A stretch of DNA of 64,000 nt from an uncultured Mollicutes bacterium. Lineage in GTDB: Bacteria > Bacillota_I > Bacilli_A > Acholeplasmatales > Anaeroplasmataceae. A program made the translations under genes and the position numbers. Below, one piece after another: positions 24,390 through 33,604 of this stretch. The stretch is taken from contig UQFG01000001.1 in assembly GCA_900540175.1 (NCBI GenBank), positions 62,001 through 126,000 of the forward strand, written 5' to 3'. The notes beneath the pieces are model-generated. The model had not been told where the DNA came from. It was given only the letters and a program-made list of their open reading frames with translations, and searched no databases. Within the stretch, counting starts at the first letter, position 1; every line of letters starts with the position of its first letter.

Positions 24390-27011
24390 TTGAAAAGGAT
24401 GATCTTGATTGACGGAAATTCATTGATGTATCGGGCTTATTACGGCATGGCCGCTGTCGGAAATTTGACAACGAATTCCAAAGGACTTTTTACCAATGCG
24501 ATTTACGCTTTTGCCAGAATGATCAATCATTTGATTCAAAGTGATTACGATGCGATCTTGGTGGCCTTTGATGCCGGAAAAAAGACGCTTCGTCATGAAT
24601 GGATGCCGGACTATAAAGCGGGACGACCGCCGATGCCGGATGAATTTCGGATGCAAATCGCCTATATCAAACAATTTTTAGACATTATGCGCATTCGTCA
24701 GTACGAACAGCCGCTTTATGAGGCGGACGATATCATCGGAACGATGGCCAATCGGGCTCAAAAAGCCGGTTTCCATGTGGATATTTATTCTTCGGACAAA
24801 GATTTACTGCAGTTGATCGGACCGGAAACTACGGTTCACTTAACGAAAAAAGGTATGACGGATTTGGAAAGTTATACTCCTGAAGTTTTTAAAGAACGGT
24901 ATCAAATCGACTATACACAGTTTCTTGATTTGAAAGCCATGATGGGCGATAAAAGCGATAATTTACCGGGGATCCCCGGAATCGGTGAAAAAAAGGCCGT
25001 GAAGTATTTACAACTCTACGGCAGTTTGGATAATATCATTGCTCACAAAGAAGAAATCAAAGGAGCCGACGGTATCAAGATCAAAGACAATGTCGAGTCG
25101 GCTTTGTTGTGTCGAAAAATGGCGACGATTTTAACCGATTTCGATTTGAAAGTCGGTCTTGAAGAAACGTATAAAAAAGAAATGGATCGCGATAAACTGA
25201 TTTCTTTTTATCAAGAACTGGAGTTTAAATCGCTGTTAAAAGAGTTGATGCCTCCGGTGAAGTCTATTGTGAAAACCAGCATTGAAGTTGTCGATGATTT
25301 GTTGCGGTTAAAAGAAATTTTACTGCCTTATTCGGCTTTGGTTTTTGAAACGTTCGATGAGAACTATCACCGTAGTCCCCTTCTTTATGTGGGACTGAAA
25401 AACCGGTTGGGAACCTTTATCATCCGACCGGAATGGATTGGTCAAAGTATTGATTTACAACTGTTTTTAAGCGACTCTCAAAATCATAAGTCGATTTACG
25501 ATTATAAAAAAGCATATGTCCTGTTAAAGCAAATGGGCATTGAATTAAACGGCATCGATTTTGACTTGTTGCTGGCGGGATATATTCTAAATCCTTCCAT
25601 CGGTAAAGAAGAATTTAAAATCGTTTCCAATTACTTTGATTATACGGATGTGTTATACGAGGAAGAAGTTTACGGAAAAGGGGCTAAAAAAAGTTTGCCG
25701 GAAGACGATTTATTGTTCCAACACATCGCCAAAAAAGTCAACTGTGTTTATTTTTTGAGAAAAGAAGTTTTAAAACAGTTGGAAACAACCGAACAATTTG
25801 CCCTTTTAAAAGAAATCGAAATCCCGCTTGCCAAAGTGTTGGGCAAGATGGAATATACGGGAATTACCGTTGATGAAGAAGAATTGCAACGACAAGGTCT
25901 TGCTTTGGAAAAAGATATCAAACAGCTGACCGAGCAAATCTATACGTACAGTCAGGAAGAATTCAATATCGCTTCTCCAAAACAACTGGGAACCGTTCTT
26001 TTTGAAAAACTGGCGATTCCGTATCCGAAGAAAAAATCTTCCGGCAACTATTCCACCGATATTGAAGTATTGCAAAGTATTCAACCGTTTCATCCGATTG
26101 TCGATTTGATCATTGAATACCGGGCCAAGACGAAGTTATACAATACGTATATTGCGGGGTTGAAAGAACAGATTTTTCCGGATCATAAAGTTCATACGAT
26201 TTTTCAGCAGGCTTTAACGACAACCGGGCGGTTGTCTAGCGTCGAACCGAATTTGCAAAATATTCCGATTCGGACCGAAGAAGGCCATTTAATTCGGAAA
26301 ATGTTTATTCCGCAAGCGCCGTTTGAACAACTGTATTCGGCCGATTATTCTCAAATCGAATTGCGGGTTTTGGCGCATATGGCCGATGTTACGAAGTTAA
26401 AAGCCGCGTTTTTGAATAACGAAGACATTCATACCAAAACGGCTCAGGAAGTTTTCAATAAGACAACCATCACATCCGAAGATCGCCGTCGAGCCAAAGC
26501 GGTTAATTTCGGTATCGTTTACGGTATTTCGGCTTTTGGACTAGCGACCGATCTGCAAATTTCGACGATGGAAGCGTCTAATTTCATCAAGCGATATTAT
26601 GAAGTTTATCCGGAAATTCAGACATTTATGGATCAAACCATTGCCTTTTGCAAGGAAAACGGCTACGTTAAAACAATTAAAAACCGGATTCGTTATATTC
26701 CGGAAATCAATTCCAAAATTTACATGCAGCGGGAATTCGGGAAGCGTATGGCGATGAATGCTCCGATTCAAGGTAGTGCGGCCGATATCATCAAAATGGC
26801 GATGATTCAAGTGGATCGGGCGCTTGAACGGCAACATTTGAAAAGTCGCATGCTAATTCAAGTTCATGATGAATTGGTTTTCGAGGTAGCCAAAGGTGAA
26901 GAAATGATTTTGAAAGAATTGGTTGAAGATTGTATGCAACAGGCGATCGACCTTTCCGTTCCGCTGGTGGTCGATGATTCATTCGGAAAAAACTGGTATG
27001 AGGTGAAATGA
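24390..27011 (+). CDS. polA: DNA polymerase I
   Basis: A start at TTG 24390 is proposed because an almost complete anti-16S match (aaggatgtgat, 24374-24384) precedes it with good spacing. GTG 24381 would lie inside that site. The product is about 873 residues: 5' nuclease domain (1-290: ILIDGNSLMYRAYYG, EADDIIG, MMGDKSDNLPGIPGIGEKKA), a degenerate 3'-5' exonuclease domain lacking the usual D-x-E motif (ALVFETFDE), and the polymerase domain (TTTGRLSSVEPNLQNIP, SADYSQIELRVLAH, RRAKAVNFGIVYG, QVHDELVFE). As in Bacillus PolI, proofreading is probably absent. It fills gaps in repair and removes Okazaki primers. The -10 TATAAT lies at 24358-24363. It begins the polA-mutM-coaE-dnaB-dnaI run. Confidence 0.97.
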   Translation: MKRMILIDGNSLMYRAYYGMAAVGNLTTNSKGLFTNAIYAFARMINHLIQSDYDAILVAFDAGKKTLRHEWMPDYKAGRPPMPDEFRMQIAYIKQFLDIMRIRQYEQPLYEADDIIGTMANRAQKAGFHVDIYSSDKDLLQLIGPETTVHLTKKGMTDLESYTPEVFKERYQIDYTQFLDLKAMMGDKSDNLPGIPGIGEKKAVKYLQLYGSLDNIIAHKEEIKGADGIKIKDNVESALLCRKMATILTDFDLKVGLEETYKKEMDRDKLISFYQELEFKSLLKELMPPVKSIVKTSIEVVDDLLRLKEILLPYSALVFETFDENYHRSPLLYVGLKNRLGTFIIRPEWIGQSIDLQLFLSDSQNHKSIYDYKKAYVLLKQMGIELNGIDFDLLLAGYILNPSIGKEEFKIVSNYFDYTDVLYEEEVYGKGAKKSLPEDDLLFQHIAKKVNCVYFLRKEVLKQLETTEQFALLKEIEIPLAKVLGKMEYTGITVDEEELQRQGLALEKDIKQLTEQIYTYSQEEFNIASPKQLGTVLFEKLAIPYPKKKSSGNYSTDIEVLQSIQPFHPIVDLIIEYRAKTKLYNTYIAGLKEQIFPDHKVHTIFQQALTTTGRLSSVEPNLQNIPIRTEEGHLIRKMFIPQAPFEQLYSADYSQIELRVLAHMADVTKLKAAFLNNEDIHTKTAQEVFNKTTITSEDRRRAKAVNFGIVYGISAFGLATDLQISTMEASNFIKRYYEVYPEIQTFMDQTIAFCKENGYVKTIKNRIRYIPEINSKIYMQREFGKRMAMNAPIQGSAADIIKMAMIQVDRALERQHLKSRMLIQVHDELVFEVAKGEEMILKELVEDCMQQAIDLSVPLVVDDSFGKNWYEVK

Positions 27012-27013
27012 AA

Positions 27014-27526
27014 ATGGATGTTTTATTAAACAGAAGAAGCGTACGAAAGTACGATTCAACCAAAAAAATCAGTAGGCAGGATTTGGAAATGCTTTGTCGG
27101 TATGCCGAAGCTGCCCCTTCGGCCAGAAATCAAAAAAGCCGCTGTTATATTGTCGTAGACGATCAAGCGGTATTGAATCAGTTGGCGACGTGTTCCAATC
27201 ATGCCAAGTTTTTAACGCAGGCTGCTGCCGTAATTGCCGTGATTGCAGCCGATGCGGACACGTTGCCTACCCCGCATATGCAAGTACAAGATCTTGCGGC
27301 CACCACGCAAAATCTATTGTTAAAGGCCACCGAACAACAAATCGGCAGTTGTTGGATCGGGATTTATCCGGTAGAAGAACGCATGCGTCGTTGTGATGAG
27401 ATTTTATTTGTTCCGTCTAACATGCATACGTTTGCGTTGGTGGCACTCGGTTATCCTCAAGATGAAAACTGCTTTTTCGATGCAGAGAAATGGTCGGATA
27501 CGTTGCTGCATCACAATAGGTACTAA
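27014..27526 (+). CDS. Nitroreductase-family flavoprotein
   Basis: ATG 27014 is preferred to ATG 27008 because gaggtga (27000-27006) is 7 bases away. The protein (about 170 residues) starts MDVLLNRRSVRKYD, the family signature for FMN binding, and continues with AAPSARNQKSRCYIVV, TTQNLLLKATEQQIGSCWIG and ALVALGYPQDE. It binds FMN and uses NAD(P)H to reduce nitro-, quinone- or flavin-type substrates. The insertion between polA and mutM is not part of the Bacillus order. It appears translationally coupled to polA, whose stop it follows by two bases. Confidence 0.9.
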   Translation: MDVLLNRRSVRKYDSTKKISRQDLEMLCRYAEAAPSARNQKSRCYIVVDDQAVLNQLATCSNHAKFLTQAAAVIAVIAADADTLPTPHMQVQDLAATTQNLLLKATEQQIGSCWIGIYPVEERMRRCDEILFVPSNMHTFALVALGYPQDENCFFDAEKWSDTLLHHNRY

Positions 27527-27528
27527 CT

Positions 27529-28338
27529 ATGCCGGAACTTGCAGAAGTCGAAGTGGTAAGACAAACCCTGGAATCTTGTTTGGTCGGGCAAACCATAGAG
27601 GGGATCGACTGTTTTTATGCGCCGATTTTAGAAAATCAAGTGGATGATTTTAAATGCAATGTCATCGATCATCGCATCGAAAAAATCCATCGTTATGCCA
27701 AGTATTTATTGTTCGGTTTGGATAATGGATGGATCGTTTGTCATTTACGGATGGAAGGAAAACTGTATTATTTAAGCGAACCGATGATCGATAAACATAC
27801 CCATGTCGTTTTTCATCTTTCTTCCGGAAACGATTTGGTTTACAAAGATGTCCGAAAGTTCGGACGGATGATTTTTAAAAAAGACAACGAGTTATTTCAA
27901 ACCGCTCCGCTACTTCATGTCGGGGTAGAGGCTAATTGTTCTTGTTATGACCTAGCGGTTATTTACAACAAAATTCACCGCAAAAAAATCCCAATTAAAA
28001 CGATCCTTCTTGATCAGCGGATCATTTCCGGATTGGGGAATATTTATGCCGATGAAGTTTTGTATCAGGCGCACTTATCGCCGCTTCGACCGGGCAATAC
28101 GCTACAAAAAGAAGATGTGGCGATGCTGATGCAGGTCAGTAAGCAGATTTTGGATCAGGCGATTGCATATAAGGGTACGACGATTCGTTCGTATACCTCT
28201 TCACTGGGGGTATATGGGTCGTATCAGCAGTTTTTAAAGGTTCACACGAAAACGGAATGTCCGATGTGTCATGCTCCGCTTGAAAAGATAAAAATCGGCG
28301 GCAGAACCAGTTATTACTGCAGCCGTTGCCAGCATTAG
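27529..28338 (+). CDS. mutM: Formamidopyrimidine-DNA glycosylase
   Basis: A 269-residue protein beginning MPELAEVEVVRQTL. After Met removal Pro1 is the catalytic nucleophile and Glu2 is present. The usual MPELPEVE has Ala instead of Pro at position 5 here, a tolerated-looking change. Other elements are HRYAKYLLFGLD (catalytic Lys), VYKDVRKFGRM, the helix-two-turn-helix ISGLGNIYADEVLY and a C-terminal zinc finger (CPMC ... YYCSRCQ). It removes 8-oxoguanine and other oxidised purines and nicks the strand. It sits between polA and coaE as in Bacillus. Confidence 0.97.
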   Translation: MPELAEVEVVRQTLESCLVGQTIEGIDCFYAPILENQVDDFKCNVIDHRIEKIHRYAKYLLFGLDNGWIVCHLRMEGKLYYLSEPMIDKHTHVVFHLSSGNDLVYKDVRKFGRMIFKKDNELFQTAPLLHVGVEANCSCYDLAVIYNKIHRKKIPIKTILLDQRIISGLGNIYADEVLYQAHLSPLRPGNTLQKEDVAMLMQVSKQILDQAIAYKGTTIRSYTSSLGVYGSYQQFLKVHTKTECPMCHAPLEKIKIGGRTSYYCSRCQH

Positions 28339-28349
28339 GAGGCTATCCC

Positions 28350-28958
28350 ATGAAAAAAGTAATCGGGATTACCGGCGGGATTGCCAGCGGGAAATCCAAC
28401 GTTTGTCGGATTTTAAAATCGGAAGGTTATTTGGTAATCGATGCGGATGAAATTTATACGAAACTGTCTTTGCCGGGCGGGCTTTGCTATCAGGCGATCC
28501 TTGCTGCATTCGGCAGTGATTATATCAATAAAGACGGCACGATTGCCAAAAAGAAATTGGGGCAGTTGATTTTTCATCATGAAGCGGCCCGATTAAAACT
28601 CAATGCCGTGACGCATCCGCTGATCCAAGCAGAAATCACCAGACAAATCGCTTTAACGGACGAACCGATTGTTTTTGTGGATATTCCGTTGTTGTACGAG
28701 GCTGGTTTTACAGCGTTATGCGATCGGGTGATCGTTGTTTATTTGGATCGGGAACGACAAATCAAACGGTTAATGGAAAGAGATCATATCGATCGGGACT
28801 ATGCGCTGGTGAAGATCGATTCACAGATGGATTTGAATGAGAAAAAGGACCTGGCCGATTATGTGATTGATTCATCCGGATCGTTTGAACAAACACAACA
28901 ACAAGTTAAAAAGTTAATCAAACAAATAAAGGAGAAGGAAAATGGCAGCGATTATTGA
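28350..28958 (+). CDS. coaE: Dephospho-CoA kinase
   Basis: ATG 28350 follows an aggagg ribosome site. The 202-residue product has the P-loop GITGGIASGKSNV, DADEIYTKL, THPLIQAEI and FVDIPLLYEAG, all family motifs, and the LID-like region RQIKRLMERD. It phosphorylates the 3'-hydroxyl of dephospho-CoA, the last step of CoA synthesis. The end overlaps the next gene by 17 bases, showing tight coupling. Confidence 0.96.
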   Translation: MKKVIGITGGIASGKSNVCRILKSEGYLVIDADEIYTKLSLPGGLCYQAILAAFGSDYINKDGTIAKKKLGQLIFHHEAARLKLNAVTHPLIQAEITRQIALTDEPIVFVDIPLLYEAGFTALCDRVIVVYLDRERQIKRLMERDHIDRDYALVKIDSQMDLNEKKDLADYVIDSSGSFEQTQQQVKKLIKQIKEKENGSDY

Positions 28959-29292
28959 AACGAAAGAAAACGAAAAAGACGGGTTATTGAAAACCCACTA
29001 TTATAAAACCTCTTACGATGAGATGAAAGATGTTTATTTGCATTTTTTGGAAGATCAGGGTTACCGGGTTGTTTCCATTGAAGACGGATACAATGAAATT
29101 TTTGCCGAGATTCCGCATATGACGGTAACGGCTAAGATTATTGAACAAACACCTCGGGAAACGTCGATTGATTTTTATATCAGCGCGGAGTTCTTATTCG
29201 GTAATACCAAAAAAGGACTGTCGTTCATTCAGCAAGCGTACCGCGAATTGGAAAAACATTTTGAATTGAAGGGTTTGGGACTTCATCAATAG
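28942..29292 (+). CDS. Conserved-position hypothetical protein between coaE and dnaB
   Basis: A 116-residue protein with ribosome site aaggagaaggaa; its start overlaps coaE. The sequence (LKTHYYKTSYDEMKDVYLHF, GYRVVSIEDGYNEIFAEI, ISAEFLFGNTKKGLSFIQ) suggests an alpha/beta fold with no cysteines. In Bacillus the corresponding stretch contains nrdR and other genes, but this is not NrdR, since there is no zinc ribbon and no ATP cone. I do not recognise the family. Tight coupling to coaE and dnaB suggests a cytoplasmic housekeeping role. Confidence 0.7.
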   Translation: MAAIIETKENEKDGLLKTHYYKTSYDEMKDVYLHFLEDQGYRVVSIEDGYNEIFAEIPHMTVTAKIIEQTPRETSIDFYISAEFLFGNTKKGLSFIQQAYRELEKHFELKGLGLHQ

Positions 29293-29307
29293 GAAAGGAA
29301 GATGACC

Positions 29308-30465
29308 ATGCCGTCTTTACTGCAGACAAAATTGAATATTTATTCGAGTTTTACTTTGTCGGGCGATGATGTTGCAACACTTTCTTTGTTGTATGCTTCT
29401 TTGATCGGTCATGAAACGGTGGGGCTTTATTTGGCTTTTCAATCGTTATTAGAGCGGAATAATTTAAAAAGCGAAGCGTATTTGCATGGTGAAATTTTCG
29501 ATATGTTCGATTACAACGAAAAAAAATTTTTGAAATACCGCTATCAACTAGAAGGAATCGGTTTGTGGATGAGTTATCAAAAAGACGATCAACTGCTTTA
29601 CGTTTTGTGTCCTCCGCTTTCGGCTAAAAACTTTTTAAAAGATGCGACGTTGGGATTGTATCTTTATTCGAAAGTCGGCAAAGAAGTGTTTGATCGAATC
29701 ATTGCGCATTTTAAAATCGAAAAAATCGAAAAAGGACAGTACACGAATGTAACGAAGACATTTGAAGAGGTATTCCAAACGCAAATCAAAGACGATCCCG
29801 GGTACGGTCGTTTTGAATATCTGCTTGGCAAGCGCCCCAAAAGCAACCTTAAAATCAAAAACCAAACCTTTGATTTCGATCAGTTCAAATCCCAAATCAA
29901 TTTGGATTTTTTGGAAACCGGTCTAACCAAACAATTCATCGATCAGATTCAGCAACTGGCTTTTGTCTATGCGTTTGACGAATCGCAAATGGCAACTTTA
30001 TACAATGAATCGATCAACAAACGCGGGAGTTACGATTACCGATTGCTGAAGAAAAAGGCCAATGTCCTTTATACGTATCTGCATCATCAATCGGCACCAC
30101 GACTACTGACTAAAGAAGACGATGATGCGTTGGAACTGATCGACTATTTGGAAAAAACATCCCCAAGCGATCTTTTGGAAGCCATTTATCCGAATTTTCC
30201 ACCCAATTATTTATCCATCATCAATGAGATTTACGCTCAAATTGATTTGCCGCGCGGTGTTCTTAACTGTATGATCATCCGTGTTATGAAAGACAAAGGC
30301 GGCGAGTTACCGCAATTGGCTTATTTTAAAAAGATGAGCCAAACTTGGATTGCCGACAATGTGTTATCGACAGCGGATGCGATTGCTTACAGTACGCGTT
30401 TCGAAGAAAAACAAAAACAACAACCCGATCGGCAATATACCACAGGAGGATTTGAGTCTTTATGA
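29308..30465 (+). CDS. dnaB: Replication initiation and membrane attachment protein (DnaB, Gram-positive type)
   Basis: ATG 29308 is better spaced from the ribosome site (aaaggaa) than ATG 29302. The 385-residue protein starts PSLLQTKLNIYSSFTLS and has the two DnaD-type helical domains of this family. The C-terminal one is visible as LEKTSPSDLLEAIYP, NYLSIINEIYAQIDLPRGV and LNCMIIRVMKDKGGELP. With DnaI it loads the replicative helicase at the origin and at restart sites. It overlaps dnaI by 4 bases. Confidence 0.93.
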   Translation: MPSLLQTKLNIYSSFTLSGDDVATLSLLYASLIGHETVGLYLAFQSLLERNNLKSEAYLHGEIFDMFDYNEKKFLKYRYQLEGIGLWMSYQKDDQLLYVLCPPLSAKNFLKDATLGLYLYSKVGKEVFDRIIAHFKIEKIEKGQYTNVTKTFEEVFQTQIKDDPGYGRFEYLLGKRPKSNLKIKNQTFDFDQFKSQINLDFLETGLTKQFIDQIQQLAFVYAFDESQMATLYNESINKRGSYDYRLLKKKANVLYTYLHHQSAPRLLTKEDDDALELIDYLEKTSPSDLLEAIYPNFPPNYLSIINEIYAQIDLPRGVLNCMIIRVMKDKGGELPQLAYFKKMSQTWIADNVLSTADAIAYSTRFEEKQKQQPDRQYTTGGFESL

Positions 30466-31325
30466 TCAAAATAGATGTCAAAAACGATTTAAAGCAGGCA
30501 AACGAGTTTGTTGTCGAATTGAAAAAAAATCCGGAATTGAAAGATTGTCCGATTGATCTCAACAACGCCAATGATTATGCTCTTTATTTAGAAGAAAAAG
30601 AACATTGTCGCTTGTGTAAGGGATTAAAAGAATGTAAAAACAGTACCGAAGGCTACCAAACGGTTTTAACGAAGTCCGGATTTGCGTTAAGTCCGTGCGA
30701 TTACAAAAAAGAAATGCTTTTGAAAGCCAAAGAACGCAATTTGATTCAAACGCTGTTTGTTTCCAAACGGATTTTAAAAGCCGATTTGGCTTCCTTTGAT
30801 GTGACAACCGATCACCGAAAAAAGATTTACGACTATATTCTTGATTGGATTCAGGCCTTTCAACAAGAGCAGTTCAAGAAAGGACTCTATTTATACGGCG
30901 ATTTTTCAACTGGGAAAACGTTTATTTTAGGATGCATTGCCAATGAACTGGCACGGCATAAAATCGAAAGTTTAATCATCTATTTTCCCGACTTGGTCGT
31001 GGAATTGAAAAATGCCATCGGGACACCGCGTTTTGAAGAATTGATTCGGTATTTAAAAGACGTAGCGGTTTTATTTTTGGATGATTTGGGTAGTGAAAAT
31101 ATGACACCGTGGTTGCGGGATGAGATTTTAGGACCGATTTTAAATTATCGTCTGATGGAAGAAAAACCGATTTTTATTTCGTCTAATTTGCCGGCTTCCG
31201 ATTTAAAGGAGTATTTTATGACGGCTAAAAATAACCTAGAAAAATTAAAAGCCCAACGGATCGTTTCCCGTTTGGAAGGATTGGTTATTCCGATTGAATT
31301 GGAAAATGCCCCATATAAACGTTGA
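30462..31325 (+). CDS. dnaI: Primosomal helicase loader DnaI
   Basis: A 287-residue AAA+ protein starting at ATG 30462 inside the dnaB stop. The N-terminal domain has a cysteine cluster (CRLCKGLKECKN ... SPCDYK) like the zinc-binding helicase-interaction domain of DnaI. The ATPase domain shows Walker A GDFSTGKTF (usually GxxGTGKS/T, here Ser replaces Gly), Walker B VLFLDDLGSE and sensor FISSNLP. It loads the DnaC/DnaB replicative helicase. It is the last gene of the polA-to-dnaI run before the thrS T-box. Confidence 0.95.
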   Translation: MIKIDVKNDLKQANEFVVELKKNPELKDCPIDLNNANDYALYLEEKEHCRLCKGLKECKNSTEGYQTVLTKSGFALSPCDYKKEMLLKAKERNLIQTLFVSKRILKADLASFDVTTDHRKKIYDYILDWIQAFQQEQFKKGLYLYGDFSTGKTFILGCIANELARHKIESLIIYFPDLVVELKNAIGTPRFEELIRYLKDVAVLFLDDLGSENMTPWLRDEILGPILNYRLMEEKPIFISSNLPASDLKEYFMTAKNNLEKLKAQRIVSRLEGLVIPIELENAPYKR

Positions 31326-31331
31326 TAGGGC

Positions 31332-31360
31332 TTGCAAATCCAATTGAAACGCAGTATAAT
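31332..31360 (+). promoter_or_regulatory. thrS promoter
   Basis: TTGCAA (31332-31337), 17-base spacer, TATAAT (31355-31360). It lies just after dnaI and drives the T-box leader. Confidence 0.85.
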
Positions 31361-31365
31361 AATAG

Positions 31366-31594
31366 CAAATCGTTAGGATTAAGGATACGATGTTGTTCTT
31401 TTTATTGCCAGAGACAATACGGTCGGTGAAAGTATTGATAAAAGGATAATGTTACTCCCTTAAAAGATGAACGGAGGAAATGCCGTTTCGATTGGATCGC
31501 GTTAAGATCGTTTAAGTGTTGAATGAGTTTCATTCAGAACAAAGGTGGTACCGCGGGTAAACAGGCTCGTCCTTGATAAGGACGGGCTTTTTTT
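31366..31594 (+). promoter_or_regulatory. T-box riboswitch controlling thrS
   Basis: The leader ends with the T-box core AGAACAAAGGTGGTACCGCG (31536-31555), whose TGGT can pair with the ACCA end of uncharged tRNA. It is followed by a terminator stem GCTCGTCC (31565-31572) / GGACGGGC (31580-31587) and TTTTTTT. A Thr codon ACT at 31454-31456 is a candidate specifier, not proven. Uncharged tRNA-Thr would favour the antiterminator and thrS expression. Confidence 0.95.
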
Positions 31595-31616
31595 ATTGAA
31601 GAAAAGGAGGAAAAAT

Positions 31617-33518
31617 ATGATTCAGGTTGTTTTAAAAGACGGTAGTAAAAAAGAAGTGTCAAACGGAAAAACCATTATCGAATTGGCCAAAGAACTTTCT
31701 TCAAGTTTGGCTAAAAAGGCCGTTGTCGCTATGGTGGATGATAGATTGGTGGATCTTAAAACGCCCCTTCATCATGATTGTCGGTTGGAGTTGATTTTGC
31801 AAGACGATCCAAGGGCATTTGAGGTTCTCAATCATAGTTGTGCTCATCTTTTGGCGCATGCGATGCATCGGTTGTATCCGGATACGAAATTCGGTGTAGG
31901 TCCGTCGATTGCGGAAGGATTTTATTATGATTTCAGTGTTCCGACATCAATTGCGAACGAAGATTTGCCGAAGATCGAAGCGGAGATGAAAAAAATTGTC
32001 AAGGAAAATCTTCCGATCAATCATTTTATGGTTTCAAAAGAAGAAGCGCACCGTCGTTTTCAAGCGGATCCTTATAAATTACAGTTGATTGATGCAATTG
32101 AAGAAGATTGCGTCGGTATCTACGAACAAGGCGATTATGCCGATGTTTGTCGGGGGCCGCATGTGCTCTCTACAGGGGTGTTAAAACATTTTAAATTGCT
32201 GAATATTGCCGGCGCGTATTGGCGCGGCGATTCGAAAAATGCAATGTTGACGCGAATTTACGGAACTTGCTGGTTTACAGAGGAAGCCTTATCAGCCCAT
32301 TTATCGCAATTAGAAGAACGCAAGAAACGCGATCATCGCAAACTGGGGAAAGAATTGGACCTTTTCATGCTTTCCGAATACGGTCCCGGTCTTCCGTTTT
32401 GGCTTCCAAAAGGATACCAACTGCGGCGGACATTGGAAGATTTTTGGCTGAAAATCCATCGTGAAAACGGCTATGAAGTCATCAATACTCCGATTATGCT
32501 CAATCGGCAATTGTGGGAAACCAGTGGGCACTGGGATCATTACAAAGACGATATGTTTACCATTGATGTGGAAGACGGTACGTATGCCATTAAACCGATG
32601 AATTGTCCGGGGGCCATTTTAGTGTATAAAAATGCTCTTCATTCGTATAAAGAATTACCGCTTCGATATGCGGAACTCGGGAATGTACACCGTTATGAAG
32701 CAAGCGGAGCTCTAAACGGACTGTTCAGAGTTCGCGGGTTTACACAAGATGATGCACATATTTTGTTAAAAGAAGATCAAGTCGGAGAAGAAGTGGCAAG
32801 GATTTTAGCCCTCTACGACCGAATTTATTCCGTTTTCGGATTGGATTATTCGATTGAACTTTCGACCAGACCGGAAGACAATTTTATCGGTTCGATCGAA
32901 GTTTGGAATGAAGCGGAAGCCGCACTTGAAAAAGCCTGTCGCGCAACCGGACATGATTTTAAAATCAATCCGGGGGACGGGGCTTTTTACGGACCGAAAT
33001 TGGATTTCAAATTAAAAGATTCCATGAACCGGATTTGGCAGTGCGGAACGGTTCAGTTGGATATGCAACTGCCTCAGCGGTTTAATTGTACGTATATTGA
33101 TGAAGACGGCACTAAAAAAGTACCGGTTATGATTCACCGGGCTTGTTTTGGGTCATTGGAACGGTTTATCGGTATTTTGATTGAAAATTATGCCGGTGCT
33201 TTTCCGGTTTGGCTTGCTCCTGTGCAAGTGGAAATCATTCCTGTTTCGATGATTAAGCATCAAGACTTCTGCAAAGAATTGAACCGTCTTTTTGCAGCCA
33301 ATAATATTCGTTTTGAAAATGATTTCCGTGATGAGAAATTAGGCTATAAAATCAGAGAAGCGCAGACTAAGAAAATCCCGTATTCTTTGGTAATCGGCGA
33401 AAAAGAAGTGGAAAATCGTACGGTAACGTATCGTCTATACGGAAAACAGGAACAAGTAACGGTTTCCATTGAAGAATTCATCCAAATCATTCAGAAACAT
33501 TGCGGTGATTTAACTTAA
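31617..33518 (+). CDS. thrS: Threonyl-tRNA synthetase
   Basis: ATG 31617 follows aaaggagg; upstream in-frame starts lie within the T-box and are rejected. The 633-residue protein has a TGS domain (1-60), an editing domain with the zinc-like histidine pairs (NHSCAHLLAHAM, GFYYDF), the class II core (motif 2 RYEASGALNGLFRVRGF and FTQDDAHIL; motif 3 GSLERFIGILIENYAG) and the C-terminal anticodon-binding domain. It charges tRNA-Thr in the cytoplasm. It is controlled by the upstream T-box and followed by its own terminator. Confidence 0.98.
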   Translation: MIQVVLKDGSKKEVSNGKTIIELAKELSSSLAKKAVVAMVDDRLVDLKTPLHHDCRLELILQDDPRAFEVLNHSCAHLLAHAMHRLYPDTKFGVGPSIAEGFYYDFSVPTSIANEDLPKIEAEMKKIVKENLPINHFMVSKEEAHRRFQADPYKLQLIDAIEEDCVGIYEQGDYADVCRGPHVLSTGVLKHFKLLNIAGAYWRGDSKNAMLTRIYGTCWFTEEALSAHLSQLEERKKRDHRKLGKELDLFMLSEYGPGLPFWLPKGYQLRRTLEDFWLKIHRENGYEVINTPIMLNRQLWETSGHWDHYKDDMFTIDVEDGTYAIKPMNCPGAILVYKNALHSYKELPLRYAELGNVHRYEASGALNGLFRVRGFTQDDAHILLKEDQVGEEVARILALYDRIYSVFGLDYSIELSTRPEDNFIGSIEVWNEAEAALEKACRATGHDFKINPGDGAFYGPKLDFKLKDSMNRIWQCGTVQLDMQLPQRFNCTYIDEDGTKKVPVMIHRACFGSLERFIGILIENYAGAFPVWLAPVQVEIIPVSMIKHQDFCKELNRLFAANNIRFENDFRDEKLGYKIREAQTKKIPYSLVIGEKEVENRTVTYRLYGKQEQVTVSIEEFIQIIQKHCGDLT

Positions 33519-33524
33519 AAAAAG

Positions 33525-33548
33525 AAACTCACGAAAGTGAGTTTTTTT
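33525..33548 (+). terminator. Terminator after thrS
   Basis: Stem AAACTCAC / GTGAGTTT with a GAAA tetraloop, then T run. Confidence 0.92.
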
Positions 33549-33604
33549 AATGGAAAGAATCAAAAAAATCGTTTATAATAAGAAAAGAATCAGGTGGTGA
33601 GAAA

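Noticed and set aside
31545..31616. Longer ThrS start within the T-box
   Set aside because: The region is the antiterminator/terminator; ATG 31617 has the proper ribosome site and TGS start.
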